A DNA stretch of 32,776 bases, from assembly GCA_043767025.1 (NCBI GenBank), contig JAYUHK010000004.1:1-32776 (forward strand). The letters are read 5' to 3'. This DNA comes from JAYUHK01 sp043767025 (GTDB lineage: Bacteria; Bacteroidota; Bacteroidia; Chitinophagales; Saprospiraceae). Shown in pieces: positions 1 to 7,744 of the stretch (its first letter is position 1; each line of letters starts with the position of its first letter). The position numbers were made by a program, and so were the translations under genes. Under the pieces are notes generated by a model. That model did not search any database and had not been told where the DNA came from. It saw only the letters and a list, made by a program, of their open reading frames with translations.

Positions 1-1
1 G

Positions 2-310
2 AATCCGGGAATTTACAAAGCGGCAGGTTTGGCGGACATCGAAAATATGCCCGAGAGCGTGTTGGAAGATGCCAAAATAATGGAAATGACAAAAATTACT
101 CAAAAAATTTACGAAGAAAAAAGTAAGGCGGAAGGAATAATCGAAGGCAAAGCGGAAGGAATAAAAGAAGGCAAAGCGGAAGGAATAAAAGAAGGAAACT
201 TAAAAACTGCTGCCGCGCTCAAAAAATTAGGCGTGAGCAACGAAATTATCCGCCAATCCACGGGGCTGACGGACGAAGAAATTGATAATTTAGGAACGCG
301 TCTAAAATAA
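2..310 (+). CDS. C-terminal part of Rpn-family nuclease/putative transposase (5'-truncated by window edge)
   Basis: The reading frame is open from base 2, so the visible part is only the C-terminal ~102 residues; the nuclease domain would lie upstream of the window. What is seen is a charged linker with EGKAEGIKEG-type repeats, then a small helical tail (LKKLGVSNEIIRQSTGLTDE...) ending in LGTRLK. This tail type is common at the C-terminus of Rpn (YhgA-like, PF04754) recombination-promoting nucleases in Bacteroidota, and a second Rpn gene starts at 32387. It also occurs in other families, so the family call rests on similarity of the tail only. The last six codons and the stop lie inside a dispersed repeat (289-451). 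An in-frame TTG at 29 is not needed as a start, because the frame continues upstream. Confidence 0.6.
   Translation, partial: NPGIYKAAGLADIENMPESVLEDAKIMEMTKITQKIYEEKSKAEGIIEGKAEGIKEGKAEGIKEGNLKTAAALKKLGVSNEIIRQSTGLTDEEIDNLGTRLK
128..199 (+). repeat. Three tandem 24-bp coding repeats in Rpn linker
   Basis: Three consecutive 24-bp units (128-151, 152-175, 176-199) each begin GCGGAAGGAATAA and encode AEGI(I/K)EG(K/N)-type octads in the linker. Units 2 and 3 are almost identical at DNA level. The 24-bp period keeps the frame, so unit number can change without breaking the gene. Confidence 0.8.
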
Positions 311-451
311 ACTACTTATTTCTTGCCAAATTACAAACAATCACTGCGTTATTTTTTCGTTGCAACGCACTGCGTTGCGCCTCAAAAATGCCTTGTTATT
401 GTTTGAATTTATTTGAAAAAATGGAGTACTTTATTTTTTCTTCATTCCTCA
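289..451 (+). repeat. Dispersed repeat copy A (163 bp, imperfect terminal inverted repeats)
   Basis: Starts within the Rpn coding sequence with TTTAGGAACGCGTCTAAAAT and ends with TTTTCTTCATTCCTCA. The two ends are imperfect inverted repeats (core TTAGGAAYG, five variable bases, then AAAATAA). The interior contains GCAACGC-ACT-GCGTTGC (362-378), a perfect 7-bp hairpin. The whole unit aligns in reverse orientation with 23009-23175, and its ends match shorter copies at 21537, 22933 and 32222. It supplies the last codons (LGTRLK) and the stop of the upstream gene. Confidence 0.75.
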
Positions 452-491
452 TAAAAAAAAGGCTCACAAAATCGTAGGATTTTGCGAGCCT
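452..491 (-). terminator. Rho-independent terminator of the AAA+ ATPase gene
   Basis: Read on the minus strand, a 14-bp stem (460-473 with 478-491, one mismatch, loop of four bases) is followed by eight T's (452-459). It begins 12 bp after the stop codon of the 503-3148 gene and directly abuts the end of repeat copy A. Confidence 0.85.
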
Positions 492-502
492 TTGGAGTAG
501 CC

Positions 503-3148
503 TTAATTTTTAAATCCGATTGTTTTTCGATTGAAAATAAAGCCGCTTTTGTCGAGTTTGAAAGTATTGACATCTTCGAGCAATAGTTCGTTGGCACCAA
601 ATAGTTTTCTATCCTCCAAAGAGAGTGCAGCTAATCTTAAATTTTGATTTTTAATTATTTCTGTTACAATATTTCGCACATTCCGAGCGTTGCCGAAATA
701 TTTATCTCTGTGGTCGTAGATAAAAGACAGGTAATTTTTCAAGTGTTCGCTGGCTTCGGGGTGGAGCGTCATAGTTTCGTCCACTATCATTTGCTCCGCA
801 ATTTGCATCAACTCGGCGGGCAAATAATCCTCAAATTTTAAGGTCTTATCAAACCGTGAGTTGAGTCCCGGATTGGCTTTCAGGAAAGTTTCCATATTGT
901 CGGTATAGCCGGCTGCGAACACAAAAAATAAGCCGCGCTGGTCTTCCATTCTTTTGAGGATAACCTGTATCGCTTCGTCGCCGAAGTCGCCGTGTGCGCC
1001 GCCCGTTTTGTTGCTCAACGCGTAGGCTTCGTCAATAAAAAGCACGCCGCCGATGGCTTCGTCAATTTTTTCGGAGGTTTTTATCGCCGTCTGTCCCACA
1101 TAGCCTGCTACCAAACCTTGTCGGTCGGTTTCTACCATATTTCCTCGCTCCAGCACGCCGAGTGCCTTGTAGATGCGGGTAAGAATCCGCGCTACGGTTG
1201 TTTTGCCGGTACCCGGATTGCCGATAAACACGGTGTGGAGATAAAATTTATTCAACACATTGCGCTCATTTTCGCGGTAAAAACGCACCAAACGCACCAA
1301 TTCGTTGATTTGGATTTTTATCTTTTCCATTCCAATCATGCGCGTAAGTTCGCCCAAAGACGTGGTGAGCAATTCTTCGTCTATCGGAATATTTGGCAGT
1401 TCTCGTTTTTGATTGAGCTTTATTTTCTGCACGTCCGCCACTTCTACCAACGAAAGTTCTTCTTTGGAAATGGTTTTGGGTATTTTTTCGCTCATAATCC
1501 GCAAGCCGAGATTGATTTTGGACTGTTCTACCAAGTCAAAAATCATTCGGGCATTGCCAAAACTGCGGTCGCGATTGCGGTAAGCATCTACTATCAGCGT
1601 ATCCATGCGCTGCTTGGCGGCTGCCGAAAAATGGACGTGTTTCTCCAAACACGCATATTCGGAGATTTTGGAAAGCTCCTGCGGAAGGTAGTCGGCGAAC
1701 TCATAATGCAGCTTAAATCTTGACTTTAAGCCCGGATTGGAGTCCATAAAGTGCTTCATTTCTTTGGGATAGCCAGCCACAATGACGGCGAGGTCGCCTT
1801 TGCCGTTGGACATTTCTTTGACCAAAATCTCAATTACTTCTCGCCCAAAATCTTTATTGTCGTCGTTGCTCCGAGCCAGCGAGTAGGCTTCATCAATGAA
1901 GAGTACGCCGCCGCGCGCTTTTTCGATAGCATCTTTCACTTTGGGCGCAGTCTGACCGATGTATTCGCCAATCAAATCAACTCTATCCACCTCCAAAACG
2001 TGTCCTTTGGAGAGCAAACCCATTTTTTTGTAGAGCTTGCCCATCATGCCTGCGACGGTCGTCTTGCCGGTGCCGGGATTGCCGATGAAGACCGAATGAA
2101 TATTAATAGCTTCTTTTTCTTCAAAACCTTTGTCTTTGCGGAGCTGAAGAAACTGTATGTATTTGGCGTGTTCGCGTACTTTTTGCTTTATTTCTTTCAG
2201 ACCAATCAGTGCGTCGAGTCGCTTTATCACGTCCTCAAAAGTTTCCTTGCTGTCGTCTTCGGGCGAGAGCAACATTGGCGCAGCTTGGTTGGGAAGTGTG
2301 ACGGGACTCACGCCTTCCTCATATTCGTCGGCAATCTGAAACGGGATGGCGGCGAGCATTTTATCCATAAAAATCAGTTCGCAGTTGTATTGGTCTTTGC
2401 GCCACGAACCCTTTACGTTGGAGCCCCAACCTGCTGTAATCTTTATAAATTCTTCCTTTTTTTCTATCCTTTGAAGCCGCACGACTTGCCCTTTCAGCTC
2501 CCGCGCGTCGTTGTAAAACTTGATAAAAAGTTCGCTTTGCCACGCTTTGTTGGGATTGAGGTTGCGCAAATAAATCTCGGCGTAGATGTATCGCGCTTCT
2601 TCGCCGCTAAAAGATTTGTAGTAAATGCGTTCTTCTTCGTTCACGTCGTCGTATGGACCTTCGTAAAGTTTGAGGGAATGGACGCTGACATAGTTGTTTT
2701 CGCCCGCCAAGCCGTCGCTGTCGGATTCTTCGATGTAAAAATATTTTGCGCCTGCTTTTTCGCCGTCAATCCATACTTCCCAGTAGTAATTTCCTTTTTT
2801 CCAAAAAGCACCTTCTCGCTTGTTGCCCCAGCCTTCGCGGATATAGCAAACGGGGTCGAACTTGCTCACCTTGCGTTTGAAAGGCAGGGAACAAATTTCT
2901 TTTTTTGTCTTTTTGACGGAAAAACACTTCAACTCTACGTCAATTTCCCAGTCCTCGCTGTCGAACATTTTGTTGTAAAACGAAACCTCCGCATAGACAT
3001 AGGTAGTTTCGAAGCGGTCAAAAACTTGCCGATACTTCTTTTTGTTATCCGCCAACCACTCTGTTGAGGAATACACTTTGAGTTCCCGAAATTTGAACCT
3101 TTTGGACTCCGACTGAACAAAAGCCGACTCTGCTGTTACTTCTTTCAT
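503..3148 (-). CDS. Tandem AAA+ ATPase (CbbX/SpoVK-type) with duplicated N-terminal domain
   Basis: 881 residues. The C-terminal two thirds hold two complete AAA+ modules: Walker A GNPGTGKTTVAG near residue 353 with Walker B VLFIDEAYSLA near 413, then Walker A GNPGTGKTTVAR near 639 with Walker B VLFIDEAYAL near 700. Spacing and sequence match the CbbX/SpoVK/EccA group of hexameric remodelling ATPases. The first ~280 residues form two similar, probably beta-rich domains (about 20-143 and 156-277), each ending in a GWG...W(R/K)K(D/G) segment, joined to the first ATPase by an acidic linker. The N-domains probably choose the substrate, but none can be named. An RDD membrane protein lies 107 bp upstream on the same strand. 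The terminator at 452-491 follows. ATPase function is well supported; the biological role is unknown. Confidence 0.85.
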   Translation of the reverse strand: MKEVTAESAFVQSESKRFKFRELKVYSSTEWLADNKKKYRQVFDRFETTYVYAEVSFYNKMFDSEDWEIDVELKCFSVKKTKKEICSLPFKRKVSKFDPVCYIREGWGNKREGAFWKKGNYYWEVWIDGEKAGAKYFYIEESDSDGLAGENNYVSVHSLKLYEGPYDDVNEEERIYYKSFSGEEARYIYAEIYLRNLNPNKAWQSELFIKFYNDARELKGQVVRLQRIEKKEEFIKITAGWGSNVKGSWRKDQYNCELIFMDKMLAAIPFQIADEYEEGVSPVTLPNQAAPMLLSPEDDSKETFEDVIKRLDALIGLKEIKQKVREHAKYIQFLQLRKDKGFEEKEAINIHSVFIGNPGTGKTTVAGMMGKLYKKMGLLSKGHVLEVDRVDLIGEYIGQTAPKVKDAIEKARGGVLFIDEAYSLARSNDDNKDFGREVIEILVKEMSNGKGDLAVIVAGYPKEMKHFMDSNPGLKSRFKLHYEFADYLPQELSKISEYACLEKHVHFSAAAKQRMDTLIVDAYRNRDRSFGNARMIFDLVEQSKINLGLRIMSEKIPKTISKEELSLVEVADVQKIKLNQKRELPNIPIDEELLTTSLGELTRMIGMEKIKIQINELVRLVRFYRENERNVLNKFYLHTVFIGNPGTGKTTVARILTRIYKALGVLERGNMVETDRQGLVAGYVGQTAIKTSEKIDEAIGGVLFIDEAYALSNKTGGAHGDFGDEAIQVILKRMEDQRGLFFVFAAGYTDNMETFLKANPGLNSRFDKTLKFEDYLPAELMQIAEQMIVDETMTLHPEASEHLKNYLSFIYDHRDKYFGNARNVRNIVTEIIKNQNLRLAALSLEDRKLFGANELLLEDVNTFKLDKSGFIFNRKTIGFKN

Positions 3149-3203
3149 ATCTATCTGATGGCTTTATGGAATATTAGTAATTGTTGATTTTTAACGCTTT
3201 ATT

Positions 3204-3245
3204 TTTGATACAAAAAATTGATATTCAGGTTTGATACAAAAAATT
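3204..3245 (-). promoter_or_regulatory. Two 16-bp direct repeats upstream of AAA+ gene
   Basis: The sequence TTTGATACAAAAAATT occurs exactly at 3204-3219 and 3230-3245, a 26-bp period, between the RDD gene and the AAA+ gene start. On the minus strand each copy contains TTTTTTG, but no good TAnnTTTG element is present. It could be a pair of operator sites or a degenerate promoter; this rests only on the repeat. Confidence 0.35.
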
Positions 3246-3255
3246 TACTATCAAT

Positions 3256-3756
3256 TTATCCTCGTTCATCTGTATCATTTTCAAAATTTTCCTCTGTCAA
3301 TACAACGTATGTTTTATTTATTTTATCGTGCCAAGCCTGTTTTTTTTTGTCAAATATTATCCACAAAAAGCCCATAAATACGGCGAAATAGGATAAAATT
3401 TTAGAAAGATTTCTCAATATAGATTTTTTAACTGAAAGTTTATTTCCGAACTCATCGACAACCTTAATGCCCATCAAGTGTTTGCCAAAGCTGCCTTGTT
3501 TATTTGATGCCTCCATAAACATCGAATACACTACCCACAGCAGAAAAGATGTTTCCCGTATCATATTTCTACGACGAAGAAATTCTATTCTTGGTTCGAT
3601 ATTATCGCCCCTATCAATATACTCTAACCATATTTTGTCAAATCCTAAAAAATAGTAGGAGATACCCAACACAATCAATATGATTGGTAGAATATCTATA
3701 ATGTAAGCCATCAAACGTTTACTTCTTGGGGCAAGCCTATTTTCGTTTATTTCCAT
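3256..3756 (-). CDS. RDD family membrane protein
   Basis: 166 residues. Begins with the family hallmark APRSKRLMAYIIDILP (Arg and Asp at the start of the first membrane segment) and has three likely membrane spans near residues 17-37, 68-84 and 117-135. The typical RDD signature GSFGKHLMGIKVVDEFG lies before the last span and is followed by a W-H-D-K-I-N segment. RDD proteins are small inner-membrane proteins of mostly unknown role; some are linked to ion transport. The gene lies 107 bp upstream of the tandem AAA+ ATPase on the same strand, so co-transcription is possible. No convincing promoter is visible upstream. Confidence 0.85.
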   Translation of the reverse strand: MEINENRLAPRSKRLMAYIIDILPIILIVLGISYYFLGFDKIWLEYIDRGDNIEPRIEFLRRRNMIRETSFLLWVVYSMFMEASNKQGSFGKHLMGIKVVDEFGNKLSVKKSILRNLSKILSYFAVFMGFLWIIFDKKKQAWHDKINKTYVVLTEENFENDTDERG

Positions 3757-3859
3757 GTTTGTATCAGCAATAGTCCGTTAAGGAATTTGGCATTAAAATT
3801 TTGAAAAGAAAAAAAGTATCTGAAATGTTTTTCTAATTCGCTTTTCTGCAAAATAAAAA

Positions 3860-4450
3860 CCCTGTAGTGCAAAATGTCTAAACTATGATTTATTTGATTT
3901 GTTTGATTTTCTTATTTGTTACTTTGCGTGGTATCGTTGTTTGCTTTAAATTCTATTGTCACAATAAGCACTCAATTCATAAAAATCATAGTACAGACAT
4001 ATTATAATTGCCTGTGCAAAATGTCTAAACTATGATTTGTTTGATTTGTTTGATTTATTTGATTTTCTTATTTGTTACTTTGCGGGTTATCGTTGTTTGC
4101 TTTAAATTCTGTTGTCATAATAATCACTCAAATCAAATAAATCATAGTACAGACATATTATAATTGCCTGTGCAAAATGTCTAAACTATGATTTGTTTGA
4201 TTTTCTTATTTGTTACTTTGCGGGTTATCGTTGTTTGCTTTAAATTCTGTTGTCATAGTAATAACTCAAATCACAAAAATCATAGTACAGACATATTATA
4301 ATTGCCTGTGCAAAATGTCTAAACTATGATTTGTTTGATTTGTTTGATTTATTTGATTTTACATTATTTGTTACTTTGCAGGTTATCGTTATTTGCTTTA
4401 AATTCTATTGTCATAATAATCACTCAAATCATAAAAATCATAGTACAGAC
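3860..4450. repeat. Tandem array of four palindromic units with constant 24-bp linkers
   Basis: Units lie at 3876-3998, 4023-4154, 4179-4292 and 4317-4450 (123, 132, 114 and 134 bp). Each begins GTCTAAACTATGATTT and ends AAATCATAGTACAGAC, which are inverted repeats with two mismatches; pairing continues through TTTGATTT-rich arms, so each unit can fold into a long hairpin. Lengths differ mainly by the number of TTTGATTTG-like steps in the left arm. The three internal linkers (3999-4022, 4155-4178, 4293-4316) are identical; a partial linker precedes unit 1. The last unit runs into the stop codon of the GxxExxY gene. It is not CRISPR. It fills most of the 3757-4437 gap, where no other gene is seen. 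Confidence 0.9.
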
Positions 4451-4842
4451 TTGAATTTTTTGTTAGCCAGTCGTTTGAAAATCAAACTCATTTCGCCAAA
4501 ATTGATAAGCATTCCAATTTCTAAATTGTAGGCTTCTAAATAATTTATTGCCTGTGCAAAATGTCTGTCTTCTAATTTTGTTGTCGCTTTTAATTCTACC
4601 GAAATAAGTCCTTCCACCAAAAAATCAACTCTTCTTGTGCCAATATGCTGTTCTCTATAAAAAATAGGCATCTCAAACTCTCTGCTAAAAGTCAAACCAG
4701 CATCTCGCATTTCTATTTCTAAAGCTCTTTGATAAATTACTTCTTGAAATCCATTGCCCAAGGCACTATGAACAGTCATAGCACATTTGATAATTTTACT
4801 TGTAAGTTCCGAATATTTATATTCTTGCTTAATCATATTCAA
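4438..4842 (-). CDS. GxxExxY family protein (PDDEXK_3-type nuclease-like)
   Basis: 134 residues. It carries the naming motif GFQEVIY (Gly31, Glu34, Tyr37) and a PD-(D/E)XK-like core, Asp73 in RRVDFLVEG and Glu83-Leu-Lys85 in ISVELKA, followed by a DRHFAQAINYLEAY helix. Length is normal for the family. The biochemical role of this family is not established; the fold suggests a nuclease. The last codons (Ser-Val-Leu-stop) lie inside the terminal inverted repeat of the palindromic array downstream. The segment encoding DRHFAQAI (4547-4566) is identical over 20 bp to the linker and unit edge of that array, tying gene and repeats together. No promoter motif was found upstream. Confidence 0.85.
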   Translation of the reverse strand: MNMIKQEYKYSELTSKIIKCAMTVHSALGNGFQEVIYQRALEIEMRDAGLTFSREFEMPIFYREQHIGTRRVDFLVEGLISVELKATTKLEDRHFAQAINYLEAYNLEIGMLINFGEMSLIFKRLANKKFKSVL

Positions 4843-4861
4843 CCACTTTAATCATTAAAAA

Positions 4862-5011
4862 TTACAATTCAGACGAAATATGAGCAATAAATTTGGAAAG
4901 TTCCAGCCCCATTTCTACCAGTTCATTGTTGGCTGTAGCTCTACCTGTGGCATTATAGCCAATATCTTCGACTATGGTATCAAATATACGCAAAAAATCT
5001 ACGATTGTTGA
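4862..5011 (-). pseudogene. Remnant of an unidentified gene (C-terminal fragment)
   Basis: A 49-codon frame with no ATG, preceded by an in-frame stop and ending at TAA, reads with normal protein composition (for example TIVEDIGYNATGRATANNEL and MGLELSKFIAHISSEL). It lies just upstream of the GxxExxY gene on the same strand. It looks like the tail of a protein whose front has been lost, but I do not recognise the family. A TTG inside could start a 43-residue peptide. Otherwise 4843-5082 holds no feature I can support. Confidence 0.35.
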
Positions 5012-5082
5012 TTATTTTTGTCAAAAAAAGAAAAATTTGAAATTATTATCCGCTTTTTTCTTCACAGTGTCATTCAATATCT

Positions 5083-5090
5083 TATTTTTG
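5083..5090 (+). promoter_or_regulatory. Putative -7 element for ppc
   Basis: TATTTTTG fits the Bacteroidota -7 consensus TAnnTTTG exactly and lies 23 bp before the ATG at 5114. No clear TTTG -33 box is seen at the right distance. It favours 5114 over the upstream TTG at 5018, which would precede the promoter. Confidence 0.5.
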
Positions 5091-5113
5091 GAAAAAATAA
5101 AAATTCGTACCGT

Positions 5114-7705
5114 ATGTCCAATCTGAATGCACAGGAAAATTTTAGACGCAATGTAGCCGATAAATACACTATTTACAACAGTTTATTTGCTGCTTTGCCT
5201 TTTTCGGGCGTAGCCAATGCTGGAAATTTGTTGCCGATTCTGCTCCAAAAATGCGTAGATGGCTACGCGGCGCAAAAAAGCCCCACGCAAATCATAGATG
5301 AATTTTTTGACCAACAAACGCAGTCACTTTCTGAAAGCGACCGTTTGGACAGCCTGTTCAAGTTCGTCCAATTCATTGAGCGTCAGGTAGTTCTGTTTGA
5401 TGCCATCGAAGACGCAGCTTTTCCGACCGTCAATGACACCGACGGCGCAGGCACGATGCGCGCGCTGCTCAACGAAGCGATTTTTGCAAATAAAAAAGAC
5501 GTGCTGCGCCAAAAACTCCACAATTTTCGGATTCGGGTCGTCCTCACTGCCCACCCGACGCAGTTTTATCCCGGCAACGTGCTGGGCATTATCCACGATA
5601 TGGCGAAGGCGATTGAGCGAAATGAGTTTCATTCCATCAATCAATACATTCAGCAGCTCGGCATCACGCCTTTTTTCAACAAGCAACAACCTACGCCCTA
5701 CGACGAAGCCCTCAACCTGATGTGGTACCTCGAAAACGTCTTTTACCACGCCGTTGGTCAGATATATCATTTTATTGACAAAGAAATTTTCGACGGCGAC
5801 TACGAAGGTGTAAATCCCTTTATCGAGTTGGGTTTTTGGCCCGGCGGCGACCGCGACGGCAACCCATTCGTGGACGCTGCGACCACCCAAAATGTAGCGG
5901 AAGCACTCCGAAGTGCCATTATTTTTTGCTATTACCGAGATGTCAAACGCCTCAAACGGCGGCTGACTTTTCGAGGCGTGGATAAATTAATCGCCGAACT
6001 CGAACAACTTTTGTACGAAAATGTATTTCTCAAACAAAATTCGCAGCAACTGACAACCGAATTTTTGTGTCACAAATTAGATGAAATTCGACAAATAATC
6101 ATCAACGACCACCATACACTTTACCTCAATCGCTTGGAGGATTTGATGCACCGAGTGAAAGTTTTTGGAACTCACTTTGCTACGTTAGATGTCCGCCAAG
6201 ACAGCCGAATACACCACAAAGTACTCCAAAATATTCACCAAAAACTCACGGAAAACGGTGCGCTGGGGATTTTTCCGTCCGACTACGAGCGGTTTTCGAC
6301 GGCACAAAAAATCGCCTGTCTGGGCAAAGTTTCCAATCAACTTGACCCAAATATATTCGAGGAAAAAATAGTAAAAGATACGTTGGAAAGTATCTACGCT
6401 ATCCAAAAAATCCAACAAAACAACGGAGAAAAAGGTTGTCACCGCTACATCATCAGCAACTGCGGCTCTGCCGAAAACGTCATGGAAGTCTATGCACTTT
6501 TTCGATTGTGTGGCTGGCAGAATCCGATTTCGGTAGATATTATGCCACTTTTTGAAACCATCGACGACCTCAAAGAAGCGGAACAGAGTATGCAAAATCT
6601 TTACTCCGACCCAATCTATAAAACCCACTTGGCGCATCGCAACAACCACCAAAGCGTGATGCTGGGATTTTCGGACGGCACCAAAGATGGCGGCTATTTG
6701 CAAGCAAATTGGAGTATCTACGAAGCCAAAGAGCGACTCACTGCCGTGTCACGAAAGCACGATATTATTGTTAAATTTTTTGATGGGCGTGGCGGACCAC
6801 CTTCGCGCGGCGGCGGCAAAACGCATAAATTTTACGCTTCGATGGGCGATAAAATCGAAAACGAAGAAATCCAACTCACGATTCAGGGGCAGACGATTAC
6901 ATCAAATTTTGGAACTATCGTTTCTGCCAAATATAATTTGGAGCAGCTTTTGAGTGCGGGCTTGCGCAACGAAGTTTTTGCGGAGTCCAAACCGCAGCTT
7001 TCAGACGCTCAAAGTGCGCTGCTCACAGAGCTTTCCGAGCGCAGCTACCAAGCCTATCAAGCCTTCAAAGCCAACCCCAAATTTTTGAAATATTTAGAAA
7101 AAATCAGCCCTATGAACTTCTATGGACGCAGCAATATCGCCAGCCGCCCGACCAAAAGAAGCGGCGGCGGCGAGTTGAAATTTGAGGATTTGCGTGCTAT
7201 TCCGTTTGTCGGCGCGTGGAGTCAGCTCAAACAAAACGTTCCCGGATTCTATGGTATGGGAACCGCTTTTCAGCAGTTGGCGGACGAAAATCGTTTTGAA
7301 GAAATTAAAAAATTATTCCAAAATGTGACATTTTTTAGAGCTTTGATAGAAAACAGCATGATGAGTATGCAAAAATCGTTTTTTGCCCTCACGCGCTACG
7401 TCGCCGAAGACCCCGAATTTGGCGATTTTTGGAAACAAATCGAAGCAGAATACGAACTCAGCAAACAGTGGGTGCTGCGCCTCGCAGATGCTACCACGCT
7501 GATGGAGGACGAAAAAGTAGGTCGGCAGTCCATCGTGTTGCGCGACCAAATCGTACTGCCCCTGCTGACGATTCAGCAATACGGACTCCAAAAATTGCAC
7601 TCGTTACAAGCCCAAAACGCGCCTGCCGCCGAGTTAGAAGTGTACGAAAAACTCATCACTCGCTCCATGTTCGGCATCATCAACGCTGGAAGAAACGCAG
7701 TATAA
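5114..7705 (+). CDS. ppc: Phosphoenolpyruvate carboxylase
   Basis: 863 residues from the ATG at 5114. It carboxylates PEP to oxaloacetate, replenishing the TCA cycle. Key family blocks are present in order: LTAHPTQ near residue 147 (catalytic His; the usual TE is TQ here), GFWPGGDRDGNPFV near 239, FDGRGGPPSRGGGKTH near 555 (the mobile GRGG loop), then LRAIPFVGAWSQ and the downstream GFYGMG near 690-715. The C-terminus is INAGRNAV rather than the RNTG of the E. coli enzyme, a lineage variant as far as I recall for Bacteroidota. An upstream in-frame TTG (5018) would add a poorly composed 32-residue extension and was not used. The gene is followed by a long palindrome with a T-run that can end transcription. 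Confidence 0.95.
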   Translation: MSNLNAQENFRRNVADKYTIYNSLFAALPFSGVANAGNLLPILLQKCVDGYAAQKSPTQIIDEFFDQQTQSLSESDRLDSLFKFVQFIERQVVLFDAIEDAAFPTVNDTDGAGTMRALLNEAIFANKKDVLRQKLHNFRIRVVLTAHPTQFYPGNVLGIIHDMAKAIERNEFHSINQYIQQLGITPFFNKQQPTPYDEALNLMWYLENVFYHAVGQIYHFIDKEIFDGDYEGVNPFIELGFWPGGDRDGNPFVDAATTQNVAEALRSAIIFCYYRDVKRLKRRLTFRGVDKLIAELEQLLYENVFLKQNSQQLTTEFLCHKLDEIRQIIINDHHTLYLNRLEDLMHRVKVFGTHFATLDVRQDSRIHHKVLQNIHQKLTENGALGIFPSDYERFSTAQKIACLGKVSNQLDPNIFEEKIVKDTLESIYAIQKIQQNNGEKGCHRYIISNCGSAENVMEVYALFRLCGWQNPISVDIMPLFETIDDLKEAEQSMQNLYSDPIYKTHLAHRNNHQSVMLGFSDGTKDGGYLQANWSIYEAKERLTAVSRKHDIIVKFFDGRGGPPSRGGGKTHKFYASMGDKIENEEIQLTIQGQTITSNFGTIVSAKYNLEQLLSAGLRNEVFAESKPQLSDAQSALLTELSERSYQAYQAFKANPKFLKYLEKISPMNFYGRSNIASRPTKRSGGGELKFEDLRAIPFVGAWSQLKQNVPGFYGMGTAFQQLADENRFEEIKKLFQNVTFFRALIENSMMSMQKSFFALTRYVAEDPEFGDFWKQIEAEYELSKQWVLRLADATTLMEDEKVGRQSIVLRDQIVLPLLTIQQYGLQKLHSLQAQNAPAAELEVYEKLITRSMFGIINAGRNAV

Positions 7706-7712
7706 AAAAATA

Positions 7713-7744
7713 TTTGGAATTTTCGTGACAATGTTTTATATTTG
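7713..7744 (+). promoter_or_regulatory. Bacteroidota-type promoter for outer-membrane protein gene
   Basis: TTTG at 7713-7716, a 20-bp spacer, then TATATTTG at 7737-7744, an exact fit to the TTTG/TAnnTTTG promoter. The -7 element lies in the left arm of the palindrome 7729-7795. The predicted transcript would begin near 7751, within the palindrome, ~55 bases before the ATG at 7807. Confidence 0.7.

Noticed and set aside
992..3067. Long plus-strand open frames (243 and 438 codons) opposite the AAA+ ATPase gene
   Set aside because: They are antisense shadows of a gene with complete AAA+ motifs; their translations show no recognisable motifs and unusual composition.
3860..4450. CRISPR array
   Set aside because: Units are 114-134 bp and palindromic, and the pieces between them are identical 24-mers, the opposite of constant short repeats with variable spacers. 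No cas gene is present.
4331..4531. Small plus-strand frame rich in FDLFD repeats
   Set aside because: It is a translation of the TTTGATTTG steps of the last palindrome and runs into the GxxExxY gene on the opposite strand.
5018..5113. Upstream TTG start for ppc
   Set aside because: The added 32 residues do not resemble PEP carboxylase and the start lies upstream of the predicted promoter.
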